Assembly (NCBI GenBank): GCA_022385805.1
Contig: MU277745.1
Coordinates: 69,010-133,009 of the forward strand
DNA length: 64,000 bases
Source: Pilatotrama ljubarskyi
Taxonomy: Eukaryota; Basidiomycota; Agaricomycetes; Polyporales; Polyporaceae
Reading direction: 5' to 3'
A program made the translations under genes and the position numbers. Positions 15,939-26,893 of the stretch are shown piece after piece. Position 1 is the first letter of the stretch; every line of letters begins with the position of its first letter. A model generated the notes under the pieces. The model saw only the letters and a program-made list of their open reading frames with translations. It did no database searches and was not told where the DNA came from.

Positions 15939-17275
15939 ATGTTCACACCGTCTGCTCTGCTGGGTCGCCTCCAAGCCACGCTCGAAGATCAGCCGCCCTT
16001 CTGTAGCGGCACTGTAAGTCTTGCGAAGAAGTACCTCGAACTCTACTATGGAAAAGAAAACGCTCGGTATGTCAAAATCACATCCGGGTTGCACATAACA
16101 CGCTCACTCGTAACTCGTCGTGCGCAGATACATCGACCTCACTGAGTCCAGTGAAGGGCAGGTTGACCTTGCTGCACTCGAGGACGCCTGTGCCCCCGCC
16201 TCCTTCGGGAGGAACCAGGAGACGATTCTGGACGAAACATACAGGAGGGCAGGCAAGATGGATCCCTCGAACTTCATGACGCGCTTCAGCGTGAGCGGAG
16301 CCGGCCTCCTCGATGCCATCCGCTTGGGCTTGTTCACAGGACCGGAATCAAAGCGCGACATCAGATCTGAACTATACGCGCTCAACGTCTACGGTAAGCG
16401 CATGCGCTCCTCGAAAGCATCAAGCAGTCATCTAGATAGGCCGATCGTGCGCAGGGAAAGACGCCTTCTTCAAGCCACATGTGGACACGCCACGCTCGCC
16501 TCACATGTTCGGCTCCCTCGTCGTCGTATTCCCCACCCCACATGAAGGCGGTGAGCTCATACTGCGCCGAAGAGGCACAGAGTGGACCTTCGATGCTGCC
16601 AAGCTACTAGCTGGTTGCACGGACCGCATCGCGTATATCGCCTTCTTCAGCGATGTTGAACACGAGGTCCTGCCGGTGCTTTCCGGTCATCGTGTCACCT
16701 TCACCTACAACCTTTTCTACGCTCCGGATCGCCGACAGAACGCTGCGCCGCAGAAGGGACTCACCGTCTTACAACCTCTTCGAGTGAACTCTGATGCCAT
16801 CTTCGACTCGCTGCGTGCTCTCCTTCGCGACGAGCACGTACTGCCCCACGGCGGTACCCTTGGATTTGGCTTGTCCCACGTCTATCCCTTGCCTTCGACG
16901 TGGGACGATGGTCCCGAGCCCCTCGACACTATCTTCGAATCACTCAAAGGAAGCGATGCCGCTATCTACCACGCTTGCGAGCGGCTCGGCTTGAATCCTC
17001 GTCTGCGTCTTGTGACGAACGACTATGACGAACCGATCATGCTCGATCACCTGAGCTGCCTCGGCGACCAAGTCGAGGATGCAATGCGCGAGCTGTTGGA
17101 CTACGACGACGGTGTGATATTGGAGAAGATGGAGTCGATCACAGGCAGTGATGACAAGGGCGACGAGGCTCCCGACTCGAAAAGAGAGACACTCGGACAA
17201 GAGGCTTCGCGTCTTCTGGGTCACCGAAATGAATGGATGGAACCAGACGAGCACATCATACTTGGCGTATGGTAA
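15939..17275 (+). CDS. 2OG-Fe(II) oxygenase-like protein, copy 2 (C-terminal frameshift)
   Basis: Exons 15939-16066, 16128-16393 and 16455 onward; both introns are 61 nt and sit exactly where they do in copy 3. The catalytic part is intact: FFKPHVDTPRS (H-x-D), MFGSLVVVFPTPHEGGELIL, AFFSDVEHEVLPVLSGHRVT. The frame ends at 17275 (404 aa). The expected C-terminus (VFWVTEMNGWNQTS, YLAYGNEASMSYMYVFVCLI) lies in the next frame and runs to 17390. One extra base between about 17190 and 17207, most simply one T of the TT at 17206-17207, explains the shift. So this is either a truncated allele that keeps its active site, a young pseudogene, or a base-call error. An in-frame ATG at 15864 would add 25 residues. 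Confidence 0.8.
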
Positions 17276-17390
17276 TGAGGCGTCCATGAGCTACATGTAC
17301 GTCTTTGTCTGTCTCATTGCTGACGTCGGGAAGCCCGGAAGCAGGGACGTCGAGATAGTGGCCGAAGGCAGTGGGGACGACGAGTTGTGA

Positions 17391-18388
17391 GTCGACAAAG
17401 GAAGGCGCCTGAGTTGCCTCAGCGTGGAACTGGAATGTGTTACGTTTGCCATGTACTGTCATTGAGTACGCTAAATACAGAATTCTTCGCCGACTGTCTC
17501 GTTATGGTCTCGAGGGCTCGGCACTCGAGGCTGTCTTCACTCTAGGAACCGCAGTGAGTGAGGTAGTATGGCTTCCTCATCCGTCCCAATGGTCGCCCCA
17601 GTGGGCGACTCCGAACCCGACTCCTATTAGAGCCGCAGATGTCACGTTTGAGTCCACGGACACGAAGCCGCCTGACGTCCTACATAGGTGCCACTAGACA
17701 CTGACAAGTCGCTGCTGATCGAGGGTTACGCGGAGGCCACAGAACCAGTGGAATTTGCTCACCCGGTGTAGGCAACACGAGCGTGAGGGTCATCATTTTG
17801 GTTGGATGGAGTGCATCGTGCCCGACGAAAGCACACGTGCAGCCTATCCTGGGCCTCTTCGCGTATCTTTGGGTATCCGGCACGAGGCGATCAGTATACC
17901 TCAAAGTTTCTCATGCCAATCCATGCATGAGCCCCGTGAGACTGCCACAGTCCGCATTCATATGAACTGACTCGAGCGTCGCGTTAATCGGGCCACCGGC
18001 GGACACGCGCAATGCTTCCTTGCTTCGTACAGTTCACCGATCATAGAACAGCGGGACGATGAGGCTTCTTCTGCGATAGTGCGTAATGGTAGTGCCACTG
18101 AAACCGCTCTCATGTGGGATCCGAGTCATCAGAAGTTGAAGAGGCTCAAGGTTCAGTAAGGCTAGCGATGTCACTTCCTAGTACTCATGACGAGAGCAGA
18201 GCCCGGGACTCCCATTCAAGACGAACGACCACTCACGTGTTTCGCGAAAGTTGGCAATAGTCGGCTTCGTCTACAGGGTGCCTGGGGTGCGTGCGAGGGC
18301 GGCCACCCGGCGAGGGTCGAGTATAAGTAGCAGCGATTCGGACCCGGAGTCGTATCAAGGCTAGATCATCTCTCCGCCGACCGAAACG
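17391..18388. other. Spacer between oxygenase copies 2 and 3
   Basis: About 1 kb without a supportable gene. The last 150 bp should contain the promoter of copy 3; an AGTATAAGTAG stretch lies about 70 bp before its start codon and looks like a TATA box. Confidence 0.4.
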
Positions 18389-19952
18389 ATGGGTACTACT
18401 CAGCCTGACCCTGCTTTCTTGCTCAAGGAACTCCACGCTACCTTAGAGGCAGCACCACCGTTCTGCAGCGGCACTCTCAAACTCTCGCCGGACATGCTCG
18501 ACTTCTACTATGGCAAACACAACCATCAGTACGTTCGCAGTTGTCTGACCTCGCCGCCGACTCGGACGCTCACATCTACTACTGCTGTCATATCTAGATA
18601 TATCAACTTCGCTGAGTCCGCCCAACGGCCGGCCGACATAGAGCAGCTCGAGGCGGCGTGCGACGCAGCCGCCTTCGGGAGGAACGAGGAGACCGTAATC
18701 GACGAGACCTACCGCAAGGCGGGGAAGATGGACTTGTCGAACTTTGTGATGCGATTCGACGCGGAACGATCGCGCCTCGTCGATGTCGTACGCACGGGCT
18801 TGTTGACAGGCGACAAAGAAACTCGAGGTGTTGTCGCTGAGCCGTACAAGCTGAACGTCTACGGTGAGCAACCATGCTACACATACCTCGAACGATCGTT
18901 GATCGGATGAGCGGGGCCACGCAGGGAAGGGAGCGTTCTTCAAGCCACATGTAGACACGCCACACGCCGCCAACATGTTTGCCTCTCTCGTTGTCGTCTT
19001 CCCGACCCCGCATGAAGGCGGCGAGCTCGTCCTGCGCCAGGAGGATCGGGTGTGGACGTTTGATTCTTCAACACTCCTCACCGGATCTACCTCCTCCATC
19101 GCCTACATCGCGTTCTTCAGCGACGTCGAACACGAGGTTCTGCCTGTGCTGTCTGGCCATCGCATCACTATCACCTACAACCTGTATGTATCGGCAGATG
19201 GGCCACGTACACTGATACCCGACGGCCTCACCATCTTGCAGCCTCCTCACGCCAGTCCCGCAGCCGTCTCAGACGCTTTACGCGCCTTCGTCTCGAACCC
19301 GGAGGTTTTGCCTCGTGGCGGTACCCTTGGGTTCGGACTGCGCCACGTCTACCCCTTGCCTCGCACGTGGAACGATGAGGACGATGACCCCCTTGAGATC
19401 GTCGGACGGTCCCTCAAAGGGAGCGATGCTGCACTGTACCACGCCTGTGAAGAGCTTGGACTGAATCCTCGTCTTCGTCTCATCACGGAGGTCGGTGGCG
19501 ACTACGACGTACGAATCATGCTGAGCCAGATGGCTCCCTTCCCTGATTATGAAGTCGAAAGTAGGACAAGGGTCATCATGGGCAGTTCCGGCGCTCACTT
19601 GTACAAGGACATGGATTTCGTCTTCTCCAGCGAAGACGTCGGAGACGAAGGCGATTCCAACGGGAAGGGAGTACAGAAGAATGAAGGTACTGACGAATCC
19701 GGTCTCGATCGGTACGAAAAGCGCTATGGGCAGAAGCATCCCATTCATTGGGTGACCAAATGCAAGCCGGGCAACAACCCGGTGACAGCTCAGCCGTTCG
19801 TCTCGTATGGCAACCAGGCTATGCTCTCCTACCTGTACGTCTCTGTCCGCCTTATTGCCGACGTCGCTGTCCTGGAAAAACGTGGTTTCGCGGTGGGCGG
19901 AACCGGAGGGGAAAAGGATAGCTATGGGGGGGGGAGGGAACGAGTAGCCTGA
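18389..19952 (+). CDS. 2OG-Fe(II) oxygenase-like protein, copy 3
   Basis: Three exons, 18389-18528, 18598-18863 and 18925-19952; introns 69 and 61 nt; about 477 aa with all phases closed. Exon 2 (266 nt) is the same length as in copy 2. Order: PPFCSGTLKLSPDMLDFYYG, then AFGRNEETVIDETYRKAGKM, then AFFKPHVDTPHA (H-x-D), MFASLVVVFPTPHEGGELVL, AFFSDVEHEVLPVLSGHRIT, GGTLGFGLRHVYPLPRTW, and the C-terminal HWVTKCKPGN and SYGNQAMLSYLYVS. This is the best full-length reference for the array. It should be a non-heme iron, 2-oxoglutarate-dependent oxygenase of prolyl-hydroxylase type; the substrate cannot be inferred. The last 25 residues are Gly-rich and unlike copy 1. Confidence 0.87.
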
Positions 19953-20373
19953 TGTACTGTGCATGATGGGGAGAGTCTGCTATTCTGCGGGCCTCATCTG
20001 GATCGGAGCGGCGAACTTGTTGTTCCACAGTATAGAACCCTTTCGAAAGCCACTAACACATCTTGTCGAAGCGTGCGCGAGTGAGTGCGACGAGGTGGAC
20101 GAGTCCTGACAGCGCTTAGCATGGCAAACGGCGATGGCGAAGTGGTCGAGTCAGAGAATAGGATTATGCAAACGGCGCGGCGGGCTGTTTTGCCATTGTT
20201 TGTCCGGGTGGGCGGTAGCGCCCGTGGAACGCGACACGTCTGATCAGAGTCCAGCACATTTGACCGTCACGCCGGTTCTCAAAGATCTCAACACTCTCTT
20301 CTTCAGCTCTTTTCCGTTCATTACCTGCCCATCGGTACAACTCACAACGAATATCGAAAACGCATTACGGCGA
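19953..20373. other. Intergenic
   Basis: About 0.4 kb between copy 3 and the LIS1/PAC1 gene. The last 100 bp are T/C-rich (CTCTTCTTCAGCTCTTTTCC), as expected near a fungal transcription start. Confidence 0.45.
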
Positions 20374-22255
20374 ATGTCGACCGAACTAACCGACCGCCAG
20401 CAGAACGACCTGTTAGTAGCCCCAATATCTGCTCCAGATTCGTCCAGTAGTACCGTGCAGGGTAGCGTCACATATTGATCGCCATGATTGATATTGGACG
20501 CTAGTCATAGGGCTATGCTGGACTACTTGCATTCCGTAGGGTACCATAAGACATATGAACAACTCAAGGAAGAGAGCTCTCAGGTACGCGCTGACAGTGC
20601 ATGACCCGTGTTTGAATGACGACGTAGAGTAGCTAGATTTCGAACCGGATCCCAACAGCAAGACGAAAGACCTCCTAGTCAAGAAGTGGACAAGTGTGAT
20701 ACGTCTACAGAAGAAGGTGAGCTACTATTGCAAGGTGCATCTCCCAGAGGGCTCCGCTAAGCATAAGTATCCTCTCACAGATCATTGATCTAGAGTCCCG
20801 CTTGGCTCAAGCGTTACAAGATAGCGCAAACGTAGCGACTAGTCCCGCAGCGTTGAATCAACGCAGTAATCCAGACTGGCTCCCTGCGGTCACTCCGCCC
20901 AAGCTTACGCTCACCGGGCATAGAGCAAACGTCAATGCGGTCGCCTTCCACCCACGCTACTCCGTCCTCGTCTCTGCGAGCGACGACAGTACAATGAAGG
21001 TATGGGATTGGGAGACTGGGGACCTCGAGCGAACGGTGCAGGGCCATACGAGACGTGTCAGCGATTGCGAGTATGACTCGAAGGGGAAGTACTTAGGTGG
21101 GGGTCTCTTACCGAGGGGCATTGCTGGTCTTACTATTGACCGTCTCGTGTCACAGTCTCCTGTTCTCACGATCTCTTCATCAAGCTGTGGGATGTCGATA
21201 ACGAGTACAAGAACGTATCGACTTTCCGAGGGCACGATCACTCAATCTCTACAGTGCGGTTTCTCCCTGGCGACGATCGTCTTGTCAGTGCCAGCCGTGA
21301 CCAGTCCGTGCGGATATGGGAGGTCGCCACTACGTGGGCACTTCATTCTGATTGTCCTCGGCCGGGCTGACCGCCACCTAGTCATTGCATCAAAGTGATT
21401 AGGCCTCACGAAGACTGGATCAGAGCCGCGTTGCCCAGCCCCGACGGTCGATTCCTGGTGACCAGCTGCATGGACCATGTATGCGATATACTCTCGCCTG
21501 TTTATGCTGTTCGCTGAAGATCAATGCAGACCGCACGCGTCATCGAGGTCGCCACTGGCGCTACGAAGGCCGAGTTCAGAGGACACAACAACGTGGTCGA
21601 GAACGCCGTCTTCGTACCTCGGAATGCGGTTCCTGCGGTTTCCGAGCTTCTGGGCCTGAAAGTGAGTTGATTCGGTCGGCATGAGGCCAACTGCTTTTTC
21701 GTGGATCCTCTTCAGGTACCCGCACCGTCTGCCTCAGCTTCAGGCGCAGAAGATCTCTCGGTCGCCTTCGTCGTGACCGCCTCTCGCGATCAGAAGATCA
21801 AGATCTGGGACGCGCGAGCAGGCCAATGTCTGCACACTCTGGTACGCCGAGCCGTTCCAAACCGTCCACTTTTCATTCACAAGGGTGCTCTCGCCGCTTC
21901 AGGTGGGTCATGACGGCTGGGCGCACGGTCTGGTGTTCCATCCGAACGGACGATACCTGCTCTCTGCCGCGGACGACGGCTCGATCCGCATATGGGAACT
22001 CAAGACCGGCCGCTGCATTCGCAAGGTGGAGACCGGCGAACGCTTTGTCTCTTGTCTGTCCTGGGGTCGTCAGACAACCGGAGGAGGCCCTCCTGGTGAC
22101 ACAAAGGATGTGCAGGGAGAGGCTCCGAGGCGAGTCAATGTGATCGCTGCCGGCTGTTGGGATTATGTACGTGCACTCGTCGTCTGCTACATTGACGGGC
22201 GAGTGGTCCTGACGTCCGTGTTCATGCACAGACCGTGAAGATATGGAAACCGTGA
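20374..22255 (+). CDS. PAC1: LIS1/PAC1 dynein regulator (WD40 protein)
   Basis: Ten exons: 20374-20411, 20511-20583, 20633-20716, 20781-21096, 21156-21333, 21382-21478, 21530-21661, 21716-21841, 21903-22166, 22232-22255; 443 aa with every phase closed. LisH motif [20 protein letters not shown], then [20 protein letters not shown] and coiled coil [19 protein letters not shown] repeats begin [15 protein letters not shown] with [17 protein letters not shown], then [49 protein letters not shown], and end TVKIWKP. This is the family order. Known role: LIS1 binds dynein and NudE for nuclear migration. Odd: the fourth repeat ([15 protein letters not shown]) lacks the usual W-D, so this may be the divergent one of two PAC1 paralogues. 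Confidence 0.9.
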
Positions 22256-23371
22256 TAGTATGGGAATGTCGCTGTATCCTCCCTTTCCAAGACTCATATT
22301 TCAGTTCTGTTGTCGCATTGACAGGCTCTTCTTTCTATACCGCGTGCTCGGATGCCGTTCCACCACTGTACGACAATGTTGATACCATCTTCAACCGCTC
22401 AAACCTGCGCCGTGCATAGCACTGTGGCGTTGGACGACGCGAGCAGCGCAAGAGATCTGGTGCGTCAAGTTTGTGATTATATCCATAACTTGAGCGACGA
22501 GCGCACGACGAGTTTGCCCGCGTGGGCCTGGCGGGAGGTACTCCTTGAGCCGAATAACCTCCTCTTGAAGCCTGTACGACCGCGTTAGTCCTTACTCGGC
22601 GTCATGTTGTACGTGTACGTTCAGATGACCTCGCGTGAGAGATCGTTAGAGCGAATATGAAGGAACTTGTAGTAGTGTACCAGGCGGAACACTGCGAACG
22701 ACCATGACTCAGAATCAGATGGTATAGCGATTCTCCATCAAGCTACGGGTGAGAACGCCGAATGCGAGTAGTTAAAATGGTCGGATGGAGTCAATGAGCA
22801 CAGTGCGCGTGCGCGGACAGGCCAGGAGTGAAACACACAGGGGAAGTGCGCTCTACCGGTATACACACAGCAGTGGAAAGTGGCTGGAGTAGTACCCGAC
22901 TTGGTCCCTGATCACAAGGTGAGGGCTGAACTCCGACATGAAGTACTCTACGCTTGAGGTTCCGAGTCAGTCGCATTGGCAATGAGTCATTCGTGGGCCT
23001 GAAGGTGCGCAAGCCCACAGGAACGCCAGTAGAACGAGGTGGTCTGCATACGACCTGTTTCGGTGAAGGATAATGTTACTGGAGTCGGGAACGCGCTAGC
23101 CGGGGAATCCGGTCCACTGTCACCCATCTTCTTATTTTGAACCCAACAGTGAAAGAACATGACTAGATCTTGCGCCCGTTTCAGCACACAAATACAGCGG
23201 ATGTGGCAATGTGGACGTGGCGTTTTCCCTTCGTACTCTACCACTTGCGTCTCCATGATTCGAGTCAGAGAGGAGACGAAGATGATGAACGAGCACGAGC
23301 CGTGAGGTGGCGAAGGTATTTGAGACCTCTCCGTCCCGTCAGTGTTCTTCGCCACCCCCCTCATAGTCATC
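22256..23371. other. Intergenic
   Basis: About 1.1 kb. A 78-codon frame at 22352-22588 has a plausible composition but no recognisable domain and no start context; I do not call it. Nothing else seen. Confidence 0.4.
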
Positions 23372-24900
23372 ATGCCGCGAACTGTCCGACATCGCGCAGT
23401 GCCCGTAACTGTCACACGCCTCCGTGCCACCTTGAAGGCAGGCGAGCCTTTCTGCAGCAGCACCCTGCAGCTCCCGCCCAAGGATCTCGAGATCTACTAT
23501 GGCCGAGAGGCAGGCTGGTGCGTTTTGCCCTGCGAGTCCCTTCGAGTTGACAACGTCGCCAGGGGACTGAGCTTTCGTATCACCAGCTTTATTGACTTCA
23601 CAAAGGTCGCGCAGCAAGTGGATGCGCTGGACGAACTCCAGAAGGCACGCGAACCTGCTCCGTTCGGGCGAGACCAGGAGACCGTACTTGACGAGACGTA
23701 CCCGTAAGGCCGGCAAGATGGACGCGGAGCACTTCATGACTCGCTTCGATGTGCGAGAGTCCTGGCTCCTCAGCGTCCTTCGCGCAGGTCTCCTCACAGG
23801 GGGCAGGGAGGTCAACAACATCAGAGCCGAGCTGTACATGCTGAACATACACGGTCAGCAACCTTGCTTCTTACGACTCGGGCGCGTCCTGACATACCTG
23901 TGTCAGGGAAGGGGGCGTCCTTCAAGCCGCACAAGGATACACCACGCGGCGAGAACATGTTCGGTTCCTTAGTCGTCGTCTTCCCTACTCCTCACGAAGG
24001 CGGCCAGCTCGTCCTCCGCAAGGAGAAACGTTCGGTGCGGGCCAGCTCTAATCTCCGTTGCCGCCCCTTAATGATATAGATGACAGTCGATCTATCTTCT
24101 ATAGGCCAGCTCTTGACCGGTTTGAACGATCGCATCGCCCACATTGCGTTCTTCAGCGACGTCGAGCACGAGGTTCTCCCGGTTCTCTCTGGCCATCGGG
24201 TCACCCTTACCTACAACCTCTACATTGCGAATGAGCCCGACAACGCGCGTCCCAAGGGCCTCACCATCCTCCACCCTCTGCACTCGAATCCGAACGCGGT
24301 GAAGGACGCGCTAGTCGCATTCTTGAACGACCCCAAGGTGCCGCCACGCGGAGGCATGCTCGGATTCTGGCTCCGCCCATTCCAGACGAGTGGGACAGGG
24401 GCAAGAAGAACCCGCTGGTCACGGTGAGAGAGTCGCTGAAAGGCAGCGACGCCGCGCTCTTCTCCGCGCTTCGCGATCTTGGGCTCAAGCCGCTGCTCCG
24501 CATGCTGGTGAACGAGGACAGGCCGGTTTCCTCGATCGCATGGTCGACTTGAACGGCATGGGCTACGAAGAAATGGGCGTAGAAGATATGTTGGAGAGTG
24601 AACATGGGCCCTCGGAGTCCGGTTCTGCCGGGACTTCGATGGAGACTCCGACGGAGACTCCGGCAGCTTGGAAGATACCGCCAGTGACGAAGATCCCGCC
24701 GGCGCTGACCGTGAAGTCGCCGCCGGAGCCGAAGATGCCGCTGGTGATGAGGATGACGTCGCCAGTAACGACGGGAGCGGGCCCGTGGTACATTGGGTGA
24801 CCCCGATGACGAGCTGGAACAGGACGCATAGCGTCTATGCGTCTCCATGCCTTGTCGTTAGCATCGGACCTGCAGGCGCAAGGGCCTCAGGTTCGCCCAT
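23372..24900 (+). pseudogene. 2OG-Fe(II) oxygenase-like pseudogene, copy 4
   Basis: Homologous throughout to copies 1-3. Exon 1 23372-23517 and the 69-nt intron to 23586 are normal. In exon 2 an extra C near 23700 (DETY followed by a stop instead of RKAGKM) breaks the frame. Exon 3 keeps SFKPHKDTPRGENMFGSLVV and AFFSDVEHEVLPVLSGHRVT. A new GTGCGG...TATAG intron of about 45 nt, absent from the other copies, is needed to join RKEKRS to TVDLSSIGQLLTG. After GGMLGFWLR the HVYPLP segment is lost and the frame shifts into DEWDRGKKNPLVTV; it shifts again near 24525 and once more before the relic HWVTPMTSWNRTHSVYASPC. Several independent lesions make it a pseudogene. The 3' limit is approximate. Confidence 0.85.
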
Positions 24901-26045
24901 CGGCGACGACGACGACGACGAGTGGGGGGTGCTCTCGCTAGCCCAGATAATATTAGAAGCGTTATTTAGCTGAAGAAGGACTCCCTCCGGGAGCAGAAAG
25001 GCATTGGAGTAAATCACCGGCTCTCTTGTCATCCTTAAGTTGCTTATGTTACGTACCGTCTAACGCCGCCTCGAGAAACGAACACAAATCCCAGAGTAGT
25101 CGTACGCTCGCAAACAATATATCTGGGCGTTGCTTGGCTGCCTGCTGGAGTCTTGAGCGAAACGAAGGAGAGCGTCCGGCCTGCAAGGGAGATATGCATG
25201 GCTGGCCGTGACCATTGAAGCACCAGGAACGGGCCCGGGCACGAGAGCCCAACCGGACATTCACAGCGAGAAGGCGGAGGTCGAGGATGAGGCCGAGTAG
25301 CTCCGAGGGGTTGCTGCGCCCGGAGTGGGTATCTATCCAGGCAGATAGACACCGGCATCGTGGCTGTCGTGATATTGGTCGAGGTACTCGCCATTTTACA
25401 CACCGTCGACTCCTTGCAACGGCGCAAATGTCGCCATGCCTGCGAAAGGAGTTGGCCCGGGATCCAGTGGCCCGAAACACTCCTACATCGCACGCCGCCG
25501 TGATACGAGCCCGTTGAATCGGTTTTGGAGCTCACGACGAAAGGAGAAGGGGAGAGTCGCGTGAGGAGCACGGGTTGTTGTGGGACTGTTTGGCTGGGTG
25601 GGTCCTGGCGCCCGTCCCTCTTCCGGTCCGACGACAGCCATCGTTTGCGTCCTGCTCTCTGCGACACCTGCTTTCTACTGCTATGAGGACACTTGTGCCC
25701 TGTCTTGTGCTCCCTCTTCTTGTCGCTGGCTACTTTCCGTGTCACATCACACTCCGAGGACTGGCTCGCAGGGCCAAAAACGTGCAAACCCTCGTTCACG
25801 CGGCCGTCATTACCGCAGCACGCTGCTCGAGGCGCCTGCGAAGCTGCTCGCATCGTATTTCATCTGTTATCGTCGCATGCCATCCTAGAGTCTTGCGTTC
25901 TGACTCCTTGCTCCCCCTCGCGATCCTCTGTCGTCTCGAGTCTCATTGATCGGTACGGTCACCTCCGGCCGTGCGCGGCGCTCACTCTGACTGAATGATT
26001 CACGACGGCGCCTCCCCGCTGACCTCCACCAACACTACTCGAGAC
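24901..26045. other. Intergenic
   Basis: About 1.1 kb. Frames at 25044-25853 (-) and 25575-25949 (+) overlap each other on opposite strands and show no domain, so I leave them out. The BTB gene promoter should lie at the right end. Confidence 0.4.
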
Positions 26046-26893
26046 ATGGCTGCTGCCCTCCCCACTCCGCCCGCGACCCCGCGGCGCGATCCCGAGTTCT
26101 ATTGCCAAGATATCGTCTTCCAAGTGAGTCCTACCTGAACATTGCTCGCCGCCGCCGCACCTATGTATCTCTCGGAAGGTGGAAGACGTGCTCTTCAAGG
26201 TGTCGCGCCGGCCGTTCGAGGAGGACTCAGACGGTTTCAGCTCCATGTTCACCCTGCCGTCCAGCAACCAGGCGTCCGTCGTCGAGGGTACCAGCGACGC
26301 CAACCCCGTTCATCTGCACGGCGTGACGGCGGACGACTTCCGATCGTTGCTCTACGTCCTCTTCCCAGCGTGAGTAGATCTCTACTTCCCCGGGACGTTT
26401 CCCCACCTCAGCGTCGTGCTCCGTCAGTTCGTATGGAGGAACGCGACCCCTCACCAAGGAGCAGTGGATGTCGGCGCTCAGGCTCGCAGACATGTGGGAC
26501 TTTGAGGGCGTCCGCGACAAGGCCATCGACGAACTCCGCAAGCTCATCCCCTGGCACGCCGAGCGCGTCAGCGTCGCGCGGCGGTTCGGGATCCCGGGCT
26601 GGATCGAGCCCGCGCTCAAGGAGCTCGCGCAGCAGGATTCGATCAGCGCGACCGAGCTGCAGATGCTCGGGTGGAGCACCGCCGCGAAGCTCTTCCAGGT
26701 CAGAGAGTGTGTGCAGTTCGGCGGAAGCTGCACGTGCGGGTGCAGTTATTGCTCCGCGGCGCATGGCCATCTCAATGGCGCTCTCGGGCCCCCGCCGGGC
26801 ACGAGGCCCGGCGTCGTTACTGCTGCGAGCGTGCGGCGGTCAACGGATTTCACATTGAGGATCAGGGAGATCTTTGGCGGGGAGCTGTTCTGA
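26046..26893 (+). CDS. BTB/POZ-domain protein
   Basis: Three exons, 26046-26123, 26179-26369 and 26428-26893; introns of 55 and 58 nt; 244 aa. It begins MAAALPTPPATPRRDPEFYC. The BTB part reads DIVFQVEDVLFKVSRRPFEE, FSSMFTLPSS, then HLHGVTADDFRSLLYVLFPA. The second half, YGGTRPLTKEQWMSALRLAD through MWDFEGVRDKAIDELRKL, is the extension usually found after the BTB core in Agaricomycete proteins. Cysteines CTCGCSYC sit near the C-terminus. Likely a protein-interaction adaptor; partner unknown. Confidence 0.85.

Noticed and set aside
22352..22588. 78-codon frame downstream of PAC1
   Set aside because: Plausible composition but no family, no exon partners, and it sits in the expected 3' flank.
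25044..25853. 269-codon minus-strand frame
   Set aside because: Overlaps plus-strand frames of similar quality and has no recognisable motif.
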